From contig OX485804.1 of assembly GCA_950295325.1 (NCBI GenBank), positions 21,020,001 to 21,084,000 of the forward strand: a stretch of DNA of 64,000 bases. The letters run 5' to 3'. Positions within the stretch are counted from its first letter, which is position 1, and each line of letters opens with the position of its first letter. The position numbers and the translations under genes are program-made. Under the pieces are notes generated by a model. That model was given only the letters and a program-made list of their open reading frames with translations, was not told where the DNA came from and did not search any database. Origin of the DNA: Polytrichum commune (taxonomy: Eukaryota; Streptophyta; Polytrichopsida; Polytrichales; Polytrichaceae). Positions 10,111-23,500 of this stretch are shown piece after piece.

Positions 10111-12000
10111 CTTGAAAGGTATGAATTAATCCAATGTAGAAGAGGATTGACCTCCCGGCTGAGGCATATTCTTCATGACCTTGCGAAGAATCCAAAGCTT
10201 TTGCAACTTGAGAGTCCAAGTCTCGACAACATTGCTTGCTCAAAATGCAATTCCCTTGAAATTTGGATCCAAAATGGTCCAAATTTTGTGCTAAGACCAA
10301 TTGTAGGATGGGTGAGGCAGCAAGGGAGGAGGATGCAAAAATTGCCATTGTCATTGATTTCGTTATTTTGTGTGTTTTTTGGGTACACAATACCTTGATT
10401 TGCCAAGACTTTGGTGTGACAAATGACCTCCAAGTCAAGCCCTAGGGTAGAGGACATGCCGGATTTTTCATATGAAGCTTTTAGCTCTTTCTCAGATGGT
10501 CAAGTTAGTAAAGCATAACCTACACCAAACATGGAGGTTTGTCTAAAAATCATGGCAAAAGTTATAAAATTGTCATGATTAGGGTTGTACATCACATACC
10601 ATTAAATTCACATATCATCAACATTGATTTCAACATAAAGGTGTGAATGTTGACCTTTGTTTTAATACTATATAGTTGTAAGATTGTAAAGCTTGAATTA
10701 TCAATTGAATCAATGTTGAATGTATCATTGGGCCAAGTGTTGAGTTAGCGTGGAAAGATAATAAACCTTGGAGAACATGTATCAACACTAACTCAACACA
10801 ATACACTGGTCACTTGCATTTTAAAATGTAGGTATAGTCCCTCATGGATAACTTGGACTCTAAGATTTGAATACTTGATTTATCTTCGGAAATGGATGTT
10901 CATCCTATAGCCTACAATCACGAGTCACTCACGATTTTTCCATGTTAGACTCCATAGATCTTCCAAAATAAAAAAGCAAAAGAACCCGGTGGTTTAATAA
11001 AACAATATGATTTCCAATTAAAGCCACCTAGGTAGGACGGGTTTGCTAAGGATTTGCAAGGATTGGAAATTGGAATCTATAGGATGATTGAGAAAATCAT
11101 GGAGGAGTTGGTAGCCCGTACCCTACATGTATGTACACTCTTTGTCTCAGCTCTTGGCCCACGGTAGTCATGCCTCAATGTTCATCCAAAAGTTAACACA
11201 TTTCACCTTGACCTATTTCATCCACCCAAGAATCTCTTGGGCCGAGTGATATTCTAACCTCTACTTTATTCTTTCAATTTTTTTAATCTCTCTCTATCGG
11301 CATGAGAATTGCATGCTCAATACATGATGAGAAAGGTTAGAAAATGTACTAAAGTAGCAATGCCCTAAAGTAACACCTTCCTTTTGGAGACACGTAGTTT
11401 TCATCTTTAAGCCATCAACAAGTGAGTGTAATGGTGTTGTCGAGTCAGATTGTTAAAAGCGATTAATCATACGCAATATAAAGTATAAAATAACACCACT
11501 TTGGCCATTCATAGTAGCGGTGCAAGTGCCACTTCACACACAAGCCAAGGGTCGTGACCATGTAATTATGAAGGTCCTTGATTCTTATCCAAAGGTTGTA
11601 CCATTAACATGGTATGGTTGAAGTTGCACCTCTTGGATGCGGGCCTAATGCAAATTCTAGTAGACCATAAAACTTTATTTATAGTCTGCCATGTAGAAAT
11701 CCATGTAGGCTTCTCATCCTTGATAAAAAAAAAAGTTGGGCCCTTAGGGCTTCACCTTCTAGTGTGAAGTGTACTTTGACGGTCTCACCCGGGGAGATCA
11801 CTAGGCGAAAATCGTAGAACCACGTGCGATAAAAAATAGGGTCCAATATATTCATTGTAGGTAAATTTTGTAAAAAACTTACATATAATATAGAGGGTTT
11901 GAAAATAATGAAAAAGGATTACATGTAAAATACCATCACATATAATGGCGTCTTTTATCTAGTCAGTACATGTAAAATAGCATGGAAACAATTATTAGGG
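10111..12000. other. Gene-poor DNA
   Basis: No coding region can be supported. A fragment at about 11452-11470 (GATTGTTAAAAGCGA) resembles a MITE A terminus. A block at about 11690-11800 (CATGTAG..TT.TCATC, GTG.AGTGTACTTTGAC) resembles DNA near 15100-15190. Confidence 0.35.
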
Positions 12001-13900
12001 TAGCGGGTTTAGGATAGGGTATGTGCTAGTGGATGAAAAGAGGTAATTTTCGTTGGAAAAGCTTGGATGGATGACTTTGCATGCTAATTGGCTTCACCAT
12101 TACTGAACCAAGGTATCCAAAACTAGGAGGGAAAATTTGAACACGTTGGGTAGTGGACGTTCCAAAGCTGGGAGGGAAAATTTCAACACGTTGGGTGATG
12201 AACGTTAGGATTTCTTAGGGTTTAGCGTTTTTGTGAAGTTCCTTCTTTGTTGCCGATGGTCTCTGGGTGTTGAGGAGGTACGTTTACGCTGCTGGAATGA
12301 GTTTACGCTGCCATGAATGAGGTCTGGAGGTCAAGATTCCCCTAAAACGATGGGTAAATCTCCTAAGTCTTGAATCTCAACTGGTTATTTCTGAAACTCA
12401 ACCACTTCATCTGTAACCAGCAGCCGGTTTCCAGGGTTTTCTGTATCGCTTCTAATGTTTGTAATGAATGGATGTTTTGTTATTTGACGGAGAATTAGAG
12501 CACTGTGCTTGGAAAGAGAGCACTAAGAGGTGGAGTCTATTCATACCATTCGTGTCTACATTAGGAAAAGGTTTGCATTTTCAAATGTAGTTCCTAGAAG
12601 AATTTTTTTTGCTCCTAAATGAGCAAGGGTTTGATTATGAACATCTGCATTGGTGACACACATGCATCTCGATATTAGAGTTTCAGAAATACACGAGACT
12701 CAGGAATATTTGTAGCAGTAATCTTCGACATCCATACACTACTTACACATGTGGACTTTCCTGGGCTTGTGCAGATCGAATCTAAGGTTTAGGTTTCGAA
12801 GCAACTGCCGATAAAAGGAGAGGTAGTGAGCGATGTTCAAGGGAGGCAGATGATCCAGGGAGTTTATGTACCCGGTTGGTGAATGGACATTCTGAAGTAT
12901 GAAATTCTTCAGAAGGAATAACTTCTATCTTGTTACAATTCTCAAATGACGTTTGGAAACATGCTTTTAGACACATTTTAGACACATTTTAGACACATCA
13001 GCTAGGTTGGCCATGGTCTTCAGACCTTGTTTTATAGAAATTATGCACTGTTTGGGAACTCGTGGGAGCTGCATCTCGGCTCCTTGACACTAAGCTTCAC
13101 GTGCAGTCGTTGAAGAACTTGTCAACTGCGGAGTTAGGGAGTTGTGCTACATTTAGGAGGCTTTGGGACTATTTGCGTGGACATCATAGAGTGTGGCTAT
13201 AGTGTGTACGCACATGATCAAATTCGAATGTTCCTCCTACACCAAGTGTATCATTGGTAAGTCTTTTCTTTGCTTATTTTGCATTGTTGTGGAGTTATGT
13301 GGTGTTTATGGAGTCCATATGTTCCAACCCTAAACTGTACACGCCTTTATTTGTTACTAAATTCTAATTTCAAATGTGCAAGTCCAAATTGCCTTGTGCT
13401 TTAGGTTTTCCTTTGTTGCTTGGAGTGCTTGTGAAATTATGGGATGTGCTTCGTTTATTTTAAGTTCTCATCCTAGTTTCAATTTTGCATTGACTGCAGA
13501 TTTCAAGACTGAAGTTTGGCTACAAGATCTGTGGACATGGCATGTAGTTGTTGTAGAGTTTTGTATGATATTTGCACATTAACACTATTTTTCTGTGATT
13601 AACTTCAGTTTTTGTGGTTACCCTTGTAAATTGCATTCTCAATTTTCTGGGATGTCAGCAAGCTGCATGTATATATTTGAGATTATACACTTTCCGGAAG
13701 TATAGGACTTATAGACCTTGTGAAATTGTAAATTCTGCAAACATAAACTACATTGTGTTGAGAAACACAAACTGACTTCTATATCATACTTGAATTTCAT
13801 TTCAGAGTTTACAACAATGTTTAAATTCCATACCTTTGCCTTAGGTTTATTGTTTTGATTCATTTCATGTAAGTTTAGCATTGTAGTTGAGCTTCACAAT
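12000..13900. other. Unassigned region, possible transcribed leader
   Basis: About 53 bp are tandemly duplicated near 12115-12215 (GGGAGGGAAAATTT.AACACGTTGGGT). The text after it (CTTAGGGTTTAGCG) resembles plant 5' UTRs, but no exon set encoding a recognisable protein was found. A short TTTTAGACACA repeat lies at about 12965-13000. Confidence 0.25.
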
Positions 13901-15551
13901 TTATGGTTGTTAGAAGAGAAATGTCCTTTATGAAAAAGAATGTTGTGTATAGAACCCAAAAAAATGAAGTGTATTGGAGTATAGTCAAAAGAATTGGATA
14001 CTTGGAGTATAAGAAAGAAAATTTAGTATAAGTAAATTAGGGTGTTTTTTAATGATTCCTCAAAAAATTATAAGTATTGATAGGGTGTACTAAAATACAA
14101 GCATTTACCTTTATTTTGAAAAATACCATACCTTATAATCTTTTTTGCAAGGTAAATAGCCCCCCAAAAAATAGGTCCCGAACGCACGTATATGCAAAAT
14201 ATAAGAGGGAGTGATCTCCCCGGGCGGTCTCGGCCTTTTTGACCAAGGAGAGATCTTAGAATGCACTGGTCACGGGCCTTCAATCTCGTGTGGGAAGTGG
14301 CCCCTAAGAAGAATGCAAGCTACTCTAAGAAGAGCACCAACTTTGGCCAATCAGGGATCTATCCACTCAACAAGGCGGTGTAAGAAGTGATCCACAAAAG
14401 GGGTCCAGACACCTTTGTTGATAGAAGTCCCTCACCCGCAATAAGACTGATTTATGGTGATTCTCACCTAGCAATCTAGCATCGATAGCCTCCCCCCCTC
14501 AAAGTGGAGAGTAAAAAGGCTTATTTCTTGAAACAACTTTGTGAATTGATGTAGGTTGCATATTAATTTACTTTTTAAAGAAAAATAACTATGTATAGAT
14601 TTGTTAAACTATGGATTTATTTTGAGAGGAAATTCAAAATACTTAATTTGCTTGAAATAGGAACTTTTCTTAAGTCACTACCTTAGCTTATGTGGTCACT
14701 TCCCTCATATTTTCATTGTCGCGGCTCTTAGTCCAGGTGTAAGGCGACCCTCATTCTGCATGTCTTTTGGTGTCTGTTCTTAGCTACATGCACCGTTCAA
14801 ATTAGGCATCTGATTAAGGGCCCTTGAAAATCATCCAAAGGCCATACTATGGGAAATAGAAAGCCAATTTTGCAATTGGTGGGCTCCCAAGCTTAATGTA
14901 AAGAGAAAATGGACCATATTGAGGGTCTCCAACATACATATTGGATAATCTAAGATAATAGGTAATCCATGACCCCACCATGGAAATATAATGGCTTGCC
15001 ACAGCCCTTCAGTTTGAATTAGACTCACCTTTTTTTGATGAGCCTACCGCAATATCCAGTATACCATGAAGCAAAATCCACTTGTTGCCATATAGGACAC
15101 CATGTAGATTTTTCATCCATTTAAAATGCTTTGGTCCCTAGGTCCTCAAGGTTTAGTTTAAAGTGAAGTTGGACTGCCTTCGGCGTCTCGACCAATCATA
15201 TAATTTGTATATCACAAGTCTAGGGCCCTCAAGATATAGTGTAAAGTGGCCTTGAGATTGGACCATGTGCCCAAAGTATAGACACCATTCTAAGCACAAT
15301 TGGGATGGTTCATGTGATCATTCAAAAAATTCAACAATCTTCATTTAGAACTCTCATGATTTTCTTTTGGATTTCTTTGGTTTTTCTTTTCCTTTTTTTC
15401 CCTCTCTACTTACATTTTGAAACTTGAAGTAACGATCTTTGTGATTCATGATTGACAGTTGGATGAGTCGAATTCTACCATAAACGTTTTTGCAATTGGA
15501 AGTGCCCATATGGCAGGGAACTATGCTAAGCTCCTAAGACTCAAATGGGTA
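13901..15551. other. Gene-poor DNA with dispersed repeat fragments
   Basis: Blocks near 14815-14950 and 15100-15260 share wording (AGGGCCCT.AA, TAAAGTG, GGTCTC.ACC) with each other and with about 11700-11800. Nothing coding is supported. Confidence 0.3.
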
Positions 15552-15782
15552 TGGCTACATTGTTTTGTCTAATTAATGTGGGTCACTGTTTGGAGTTACA
15601 TGTTGCTATAACATTTTATTAAGAATATCGTTTTCCCCAAAATAACATAAGTAGTTAGTATGCACACTGAAGAATATGATATAATTTAGTAGGTAAAAAA
15701 AGATAATCTCGATAAAAAAAGTTATAGCATTCACATAACTCCAAACAGCAACCCACACTAATTACACAAAACAGCATAGCTA
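15552..15782. mobile_element. MITE with long (about 60 bp) terminal inverted repeats
   Basis: The first about 60 bp (TGGCTACATTGTTTTGTCTAAT...) match the complement of the last about 60 bp (TAGCTATGCTGTTTTGTGTAAT...), with both arms carrying TGTGGGT..CTGTTTGGAGTTA and ending TGCTATAAC. The core is about 110 bp and AT-rich. The flanks suggest a TA target, but this is not certain. Confidence 0.75.
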
Positions 15783-17505
15783 GGATTCACTATTTCATGA
15801 ACACCAAAGCTTGATTCATTGGCATTACTCATACTTTAGAAGCTCTGTGCAAGTGGTATGTAGCTCCATGCTTTTTGTGAAATAAACGTGTTGGGGATAA
15901 TGGGTTTCTTTTTGGCTCAAAGAAAGGGATTCAGGGGGAGCATCTTGGCTAGTACGGTAGTGAATGGTGTTGTTTTGTGTCAATGCATGAGACTCCACAA
16001 AGTGGCATGGACTCCACCAAATTGTTTATAATCTACAAGCTCAAAGTGCCAAGAATTTGGGGATGTGTCGTACCACTCGAAACATCATCCTTTCTCCGCG
16101 TCCATGAACCACTACGGAGTCTCCTTTCCTCATAATGGTACCATAAGGTTACTATTTAGGATTTATTAGGATTTTCTTTGGTTGCTTTTTATGACACCTA
16201 TATTTGAATTGGTGTGGTTGGGCGATGATAAAAGAACAAACACCATAAAGACACATGTTCAAAAGAGGTAAGATTATGTCCTCAGATTATATTAACTACT
16301 TCAGATATACTATTGTATTCAATTAATGCATCAGTAAACAAGCACTTATGCTAATCATAACTAAATCAAAGCAGGTCTGCTTTTCGAAGTGATTTTTTTG
16401 ATGATGCTTCATAGATTTGCTATGTAACACAAGTTTGTTTATGCAAATCTAATTAGTAGAAGTTGGAGAAGTTGGAAAACAAATCGAGTGACACCCACAT
16501 ACCTTATGTAACATTGAGTGCGCATGGTGCCAGATCAGTATTTGCTTTGGTTTTTTTTTTCGTTTTTTTTTTATGTTAGGCTAACACACAAAAAATCAGT
16601 TTGGTGACTTGACAGTGTATTGAAGACATTTGAGGATTTCTTGGAATACATCGATGAAAAAAATCATAAATGACATAAAATTAAGGAGTTGTGGTTTGTG
16701 CAAGACAACAATCAACAAAACATTTATCATCATGTTTTTGTATCTAATAAGGCATGTTTTACCTATGCTTGAATGAATGTAACACATGGATATTGAAAAT
16801 GTAATACTAGGCAGTCTTAAGTCTTTCCTTTAATCGGATCATCAAGGTGATTTTAGCCCCTGCACTTTATTACTCTAGGGAATGAACCTTTTTGACATCA
16901 TCTTCATGTACTACATTTGACACCGTAGTACTTTTGGATTCCCGGACTTTGATATCATTTTCATTTCAGTCATTTTGAGATATCAAATTAGGGTGCCTTG
17001 GTGGTCGTAAGTTGCATGTTTTAAGCAAGCTCTCGGAGATTCTTTTTGATAATCTTCATGAGGTTGCTCTAGAATCACCTCAAAATATTCAACCTCACAC
17101 TAAACTTAGTAATCAAGTGGAATTGATATTATCATGAAGTTGTCAGAGTCTTCCAACTTACTTCTTTCACTTCATAAACCTAACTTCCCGATTTGGTACT
17201 GAACCCCTTTGCGCTTGAAGAGCTTGGTTTGATCAGATGTACGGCTCAGAGTGCGCCTAGAACTGCAAGAGTGTCGATGTATTGTAAAATAAGTAATTAG
17301 AACATCTTGAGTTTGTGTGGATGCAGGAAATTGGAATGCATTCAGTGGGAGATTCACACAAGGCTCTCACAATTTCAGCAAGCTTCAATACTGTTTATAC
17401 ACGTAGAACCACAAGAGTTTAAGACACAAATTTCATACAAATGCCTCTACATGAGTGTGGGTTGGGGGTGGGGGGGGCGGATGTTGCAATGCCCACCAGG
17501 CACAA
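15783..17505. other. Intergenic DNA downstream of cycloartenol synthase
   Basis: The region is AT-rich with homopolymer T runs near 16550-16572. The 3' UTR and polyadenylation region of the minus-strand cyclase gene should begin just below 17506. No other gene is supported. Confidence 0.4.
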
Positions 17506-20500
17506 TTAACCCATGAGTTTTTTCCTGTATTCACCAAGTGCCCATATTGGGAAAATGTCTCGGTACGCAGAGTATGAGATCATACAATTCCTGTTGAATA
17601 CACCCATGATTTCCTGCACAGCATCATCATGCGAAAATAAGCTACAGTGTTACCAAGGCTACAAATTCAACTCGAAATTGCGGTGTAAAATTTCAAGGAA
17701 CCAATTCCTATCTCCAAATTAGTTCAAATTAATTTGAACAAATGCCTAACTCCAAACTCAGCCGGCCAAATTTTTCTCAAATCTGATACATGATCAGTAC
17801 CTGTTGAGGAAAGTCGCCATTATCCATTTGCTCATTGATGAGTGATGCTGCTGCAGAGTGCAGCGGTTCAGGGTTTCGCTCCCACTACATCCAGAGAATA
17901 AGCATTAAAGTTTTCTAGAGACTATCAGGTGTAAAAACCACAACCAAGTCCAGAAAAACTACTAAATGGCATTGAAATTATCAGTTGATTCAATGGAACT
18001 TTTCATTGAAAGTTGGTCCCGTATGAAATTTTGTTGGTTATATAATATCAGTGATCCCATTTGTGGTGCATGCTTGGAGGTAATGTTCGAATTTGAATCA
18101 TGAGCAACCTGTTCCATTTCATCGAGGGCAAAACTCATTTTACAACCTTTTTGGCATGCCAAAATGAATTTGACCTGCAATGGACCGATATAGAGTGTTC
18201 TTTGTTCAAACCTCTACACTGCCTCCAAGCATGCACCAAACATCACCGAACATGGAAGATGTTGTATGCAAAACAACCAACTCCATTGATAACTTTAATG
18301 CCCTTGATTTGTTAGCCAGAGATTTAAAACGATAAACCACATTTCATTTATTTTAAAAAGATCCAAACATAAACTAGTTTGTCATCCATGCAGTGATTAT
18401 ATTGATAGTATAAATGAAGATCTAAGTATAACATATGTGAACATATAAGTGACTACATAAACAAGGAAACAAAAGTTGCAAGAGTAGGCGATTCTACCTG
18501 TCCAGCAGCAATGAGAGTAAGCATTGCCCATGCTGTATTCACAACATGTGATTTGCCTCCCGGTAAGTTAGTGTACACCTGTCATGAACCCCTTTATCAG
18601 TCCCAAAATGTTTTGAGAAGCATATTTTTGAGGTTTAAAACCTACTAGAAGCTAATAGTTTTGATCTTATTTATAGACTTATCCTTTGACTTGATTGGAC
18701 TTTTGGTCTGGAATGGGCGATTTGCATACAATATCAACTTTCATGTTTGGTAAGTATTTAGTGAACGAGGAACATTCTATATTGGTTCATTGCGGGTCAA
18801 ACTCATTCAAGTGGTGCTAAAATGAGTTCGGCCCTCAATGAACCAAAAATTCAAACACCGCATCTAACCATGCACCACAAGTGGATGGAAAGTATTGACG
18901 TTGTATGCAACACAACCAACAGAAACTATAGGAGACCACCTCCTGACGAGAAGTCCTGTTGAGTTAAAACTCCTATGGTTCAAAGTACCCTAGAGTATTC
19001 AACACAGAATACTGACAGGAATTGTGTAGGTGTGTGAAAACCTGGAATGGGAGGTAGAGAAGGCGAGGGTTGTAAGCTCTTAACAAAGCATGCAGGGGCT
19101 CAGATTTACAAAATATATACACAATTTCTACGATCCTCACGAAGTCTTAAAAACCATATTCTTCTATTTTTAAGAGTTTAGAACTTTATTTAGTAGATAT
19201 TCTTATAGTAAGAAGAAATTAAAAATAAACTCATATGTGACTATGATGATGAGAATACTAATTATGTATTTGCATCCAAGGGCACTCAGGCTGTGTATTT
19301 CAACCCAAATACACAATATCATTAAGGTATTTAACTGATTTGAACAGTGCACTTGAAAAAATTAGATAATTTTTAAATAAGATCACTTTTGACACAATTT
19401 GCTCAAAATGGAAGTATGTAACTCCAACACATGTTTTTGTGCATGGAAAAGCCCAGATTGGGGCTCTTAAACGCTGAAGATTAAAGCACAACAGCCATCC
19501 TTATGATGCACTTATGATGCACAGAAAAAAGAAAGAAACAAGACTTCCTAGAAGAAAGGATATATCTAAAATCTACCACAACAGGTTGTCTTTTTGAAGT
19601 TCCATGCACGAATAAAATTACTTCTTCTGAAATACTGGATGTTGGTACCTTGTCTTGACAAGAGAGGTAGCTCTCTCCCCATCCACCATTAGGGTTTTGT
19701 TTTGAGAGAAGAAATTTGCATGCCATACGTATGTGGAAAGAAGTCTCATATGTTTGCCCTGAAGCAATGAGACCCAGAACACCAAACCAGGTGGCATATG
19801 TGAAACACACGGCCCAGGAACCATACCTGCATCACAATCAGCAAGACAGAATTCTATGGCTTATTCTCAAATTTTGTGGTCATCAGACATGACATCATTA
19901 TATGTGGCCATGGTCAAACGAGAGAGGATTTGCAGAAAGGAACTCCAGAAGAGATAGCAAGGGAAGATACCATAGAACCTGATTAGTTTCGGCACAAAAT
20001 AGTTATTTTAAAATTTGAAGGTGCCACATGTCATGCTATTGGTTGGAGCATGGGAAAAGTTGACATGGCATGAAATCAAATCCAAATTCAGTAGGCAATT
20101 TGGAAGAAGATTGCTTACCAAGACCCATCTTTATTCTGGTCACCTTCGATCCATTTCCGAGCTCGGAAAATGGAATTTGCTATCTCTTGGGTCCGATGAT
20201 TGGGATACTGCTTCTGGAAAGCAGATAACGACTGTATGCAGGCTGAGGTGCATTCGACGTACCTGCAAGAAGTGAAGACTGAAATTCACATTTTCTTTCA
20301 TTGATGTGAATATCCAACACTAGCAAGTCATCTTCTTGCATTCTTACAATTACGCAACACAAGACCACAAATTGTAGAGGGATATCAATTGAATGCAAAC
20401 ACTTACGAGTAGTCAATGACAATATCTCCAAACGTTTCAGCTGGGTTGATTAACTGCACAGAAAAGTGTAAGAGAAACCTGAGGTGTTTGTATGTATTGT

Positions 20501-23500
20501 TACATAGTTGTTTCTTTCATACACCTTTATATGACATTGACATGATTCTCAAAAATGGAATAGAGCAGGAGAGCACAAATGATAAATTATGTGTAATTTC
20601 ACCTCAAGCCAAGGATATGATCTAGTGCGTTCATATGTAGCTGAGCCTCCAGTCTCATTCTGCAATCCTCCCCTTACATTAGTTGTCAGTGAAAATCAGC
20701 AACTTGGGTCTACAGGATCAACAAGAACAAAATTGCAACAACCAGTACATTGAAGAACTCCTTTATAATATCTATATCATGCTAGAGAAACCTTACTTGA
20801 TAAGATAAGATGACATTTACAGCATCATACAGCCGGTCCACTGCAATAGGGTCCCCGACAAGCTCCTTTGGAAATGTGGACAAGATCAGTGTTGCCTGCA
20901 TAAAGTGAAGAAATTCAGTTTGGAGAGCTACAATATTTATTAGTACTGTTAAAAATGAGGAATACTAAAATACTGCAAGAAGAGAGAGATAAGAAGAGCA
21001 ATATAGGGCCCTCCATGGTCATGGACATACAGGTGCCCGTACAGGCAAACATGTCATGAATGGTTTGTTTTTGCTGTTGGCCATGATTCCAACTTAGAAT
21101 TTAGAGTTACGATTCATCTATGGAATTTTCTGATCCATATGGCTGCTATGATTTTCAAGTCAAAAGTGCCAGAGTTAAATGACTAGGTAGGCCCCCCATG
21201 ATTCTGTTGATTATTGAGCCTAGATTGGTTTACCAAAATTGATCTCATAGTCCAAGCTCTTCTTTAACACATGTCTCTTTGGTGTCCATTCTTAGATTCA
21301 CACCTAAGCACACACCACCTAAGTGTCCAAATAAGATAAGTCACCAAATTAGGGATGTTTACCTTAGATATAAATAAATATCTAAACTAGTGATAAGTCA
21401 TACAGGTCCATATTTTCATAGCATAAACATGCAGCCTAAAGATCACAGCCTCTTTAATTCTATACAATAAAAAAAGAATAAGGTGGTTTATTTCAGACCT
21501 TCAACCCTTCAGATGAACAATCAGAAATAGGCCAACCATGGTCCCCTGAGGAGAATGGCCAAGCGCCTTTGGAAATGTGCCTGTACCAATAGCTCATGTC
21601 TCCTGGAGAATTTTCTCTGACCTTCAGTCATGGAAATTAGAGTTAATGTGAGAGCTGGAATATTTTGGAATCCAATTACATGAAGTTCAAGGAAGACCTT
21701 CATAAACACACATGAACCTGACCCTCTAGATATTTTCTGCACTTGTTAACCAGAATCAGAGGGATACTAGAGTTACCCTTTAACTCAATGAGAATTACGT
21801 CACAAGCTGTTTTCACAATGCTTTTCCAATGGTTGTTTGCATACAAAATCAACAATTTATTTCCACTTGTGGTGCATGCTCGGAGGTATTGTTTGAATTT
21901 GAATGAAGAGCAACTTATTTCAGTTCAGTGAGGTTCAGACTCATTTTAGCACCTCTTGGCATGCCAAAATGAGTTTGACCCTCATTTAACAAATATAAAA
22001 TGTTCTTCATACAGACCTCCACACCTCCAAGCATGCACCAAAAACTTACTGAACATAGAAGGTGTTGTATGCAAAACAACGAACTCCCTAACAAAAGTCA
22101 TGCCGAGTCAAGAGGATAACTCTTGTATGAAATATCACATTGACATTGGATTTATCCAAAAAGCAGGATGTAGCATAGCAATGTTTTCACTTTCAAGTCA
22201 TAAGGTAACTTTGCTCTGACATCCACTACATGATGATAGCAATGCATACTGAAATGAACTCTGTTGGTAAGAGATGTCGAACAGAGTCTGGTACCTGACT
22301 CTCATTAATGTATGTGTTTGCCTTCTTGAGCATTGTACCACATTCATCAGGAAGTCTTGTAGCAGCCAATGCTTGCACTGCAAATGAAGTGTCCCAAAGT
22401 TGACTTCCATTGTAGCCCTGCCGCAAAATTGTATTGTTGAAAGGCCAAATAAAAACATCTCACTTGAAATAGTTTAGTGTCACAATGACCTTGAGTAGCT
22501 ATGTCACTTGCAATCAAGTTATCTTTAGCAAAAAATCCAGGAGTATGGCAAAATTCATTTTTTCTAAAACCTCATTGATAATTTCAAAAACTTAAAGGGT
22601 TATGTACTATGTCAATAGTGCATTAAACTTAGTGGTGTATACTACAACCATTTTATAAGTGCCACATTCTGCATATTATATCATAGTAGCATAATGCGGC
22701 ACTTATTAGAAGGAAATACGCCAAACATGCAATTATAGCACACTAATCAAGAATTTCTGTTTTTATATCATTCCACATAATAAATTTGCCTCCAGAAGTT
22801 TGTGATGAAAACCTGCATCTTCATGCCATCTTCAGCTATCCAGAGATAATCATTGATGCGTGGAAGATGTCGCTTGAAGGCCTCTGAATTTGGATCCTCT
22901 ATCCAACAGGCCAGCATGTTCATGACCTGACAAAAAGTCCAAAAGAAATCTAAGGCACAATTTTGCTTAATTTAGTAGGATTGCTGGTGGATTGCACAAT
23001 GACTAGATAACTGCACACATATCTCATCAATTAAGAAACCATCCAAGCGTATATCTTGAGAGTAATCCTTAAAGTCAACTCTCAGTAATCTGTTGGTAGG
23101 GAGTTTTGCCCCACTTTGTTTAGAACTAATGTTTATGGAGTCTTCAAGTGGTGCCAAAACCCCCAATAATGGTGAAATGAAGAGGAGGCGTTTGACTTTG
23201 GCCAAAAGACAACAGTATAGAATTGAATTTCCTGGCAAACTTCTGAAGGCACCTAAAACATTGCTCTCGAAATTTTAACAAGGAGTTCATATTGACATAT
23301 CCGTCTCTTGGCCAGTTGAACACCTCCGCATCAATTCACCAAAAATGTCAAGAGTAGGCAGAGAACCCTACCCAAACATGAATTTTTTGAGAGACTTCGA
23401 GAGCTCTATTGCATAGACACATGGGTAGGACGATATCTATGATCCAAGATATATCTGTGTTTGTGCACTTGATACACGGACATTTTGTTTGGGAATGTTT

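Noticed and set aside
10097-10438. 113-codon minus-strand ORF as a gene
   Set aside because: No motif, no ATG-context or splice support, and overlapping ORFs of similar length on the other strand.
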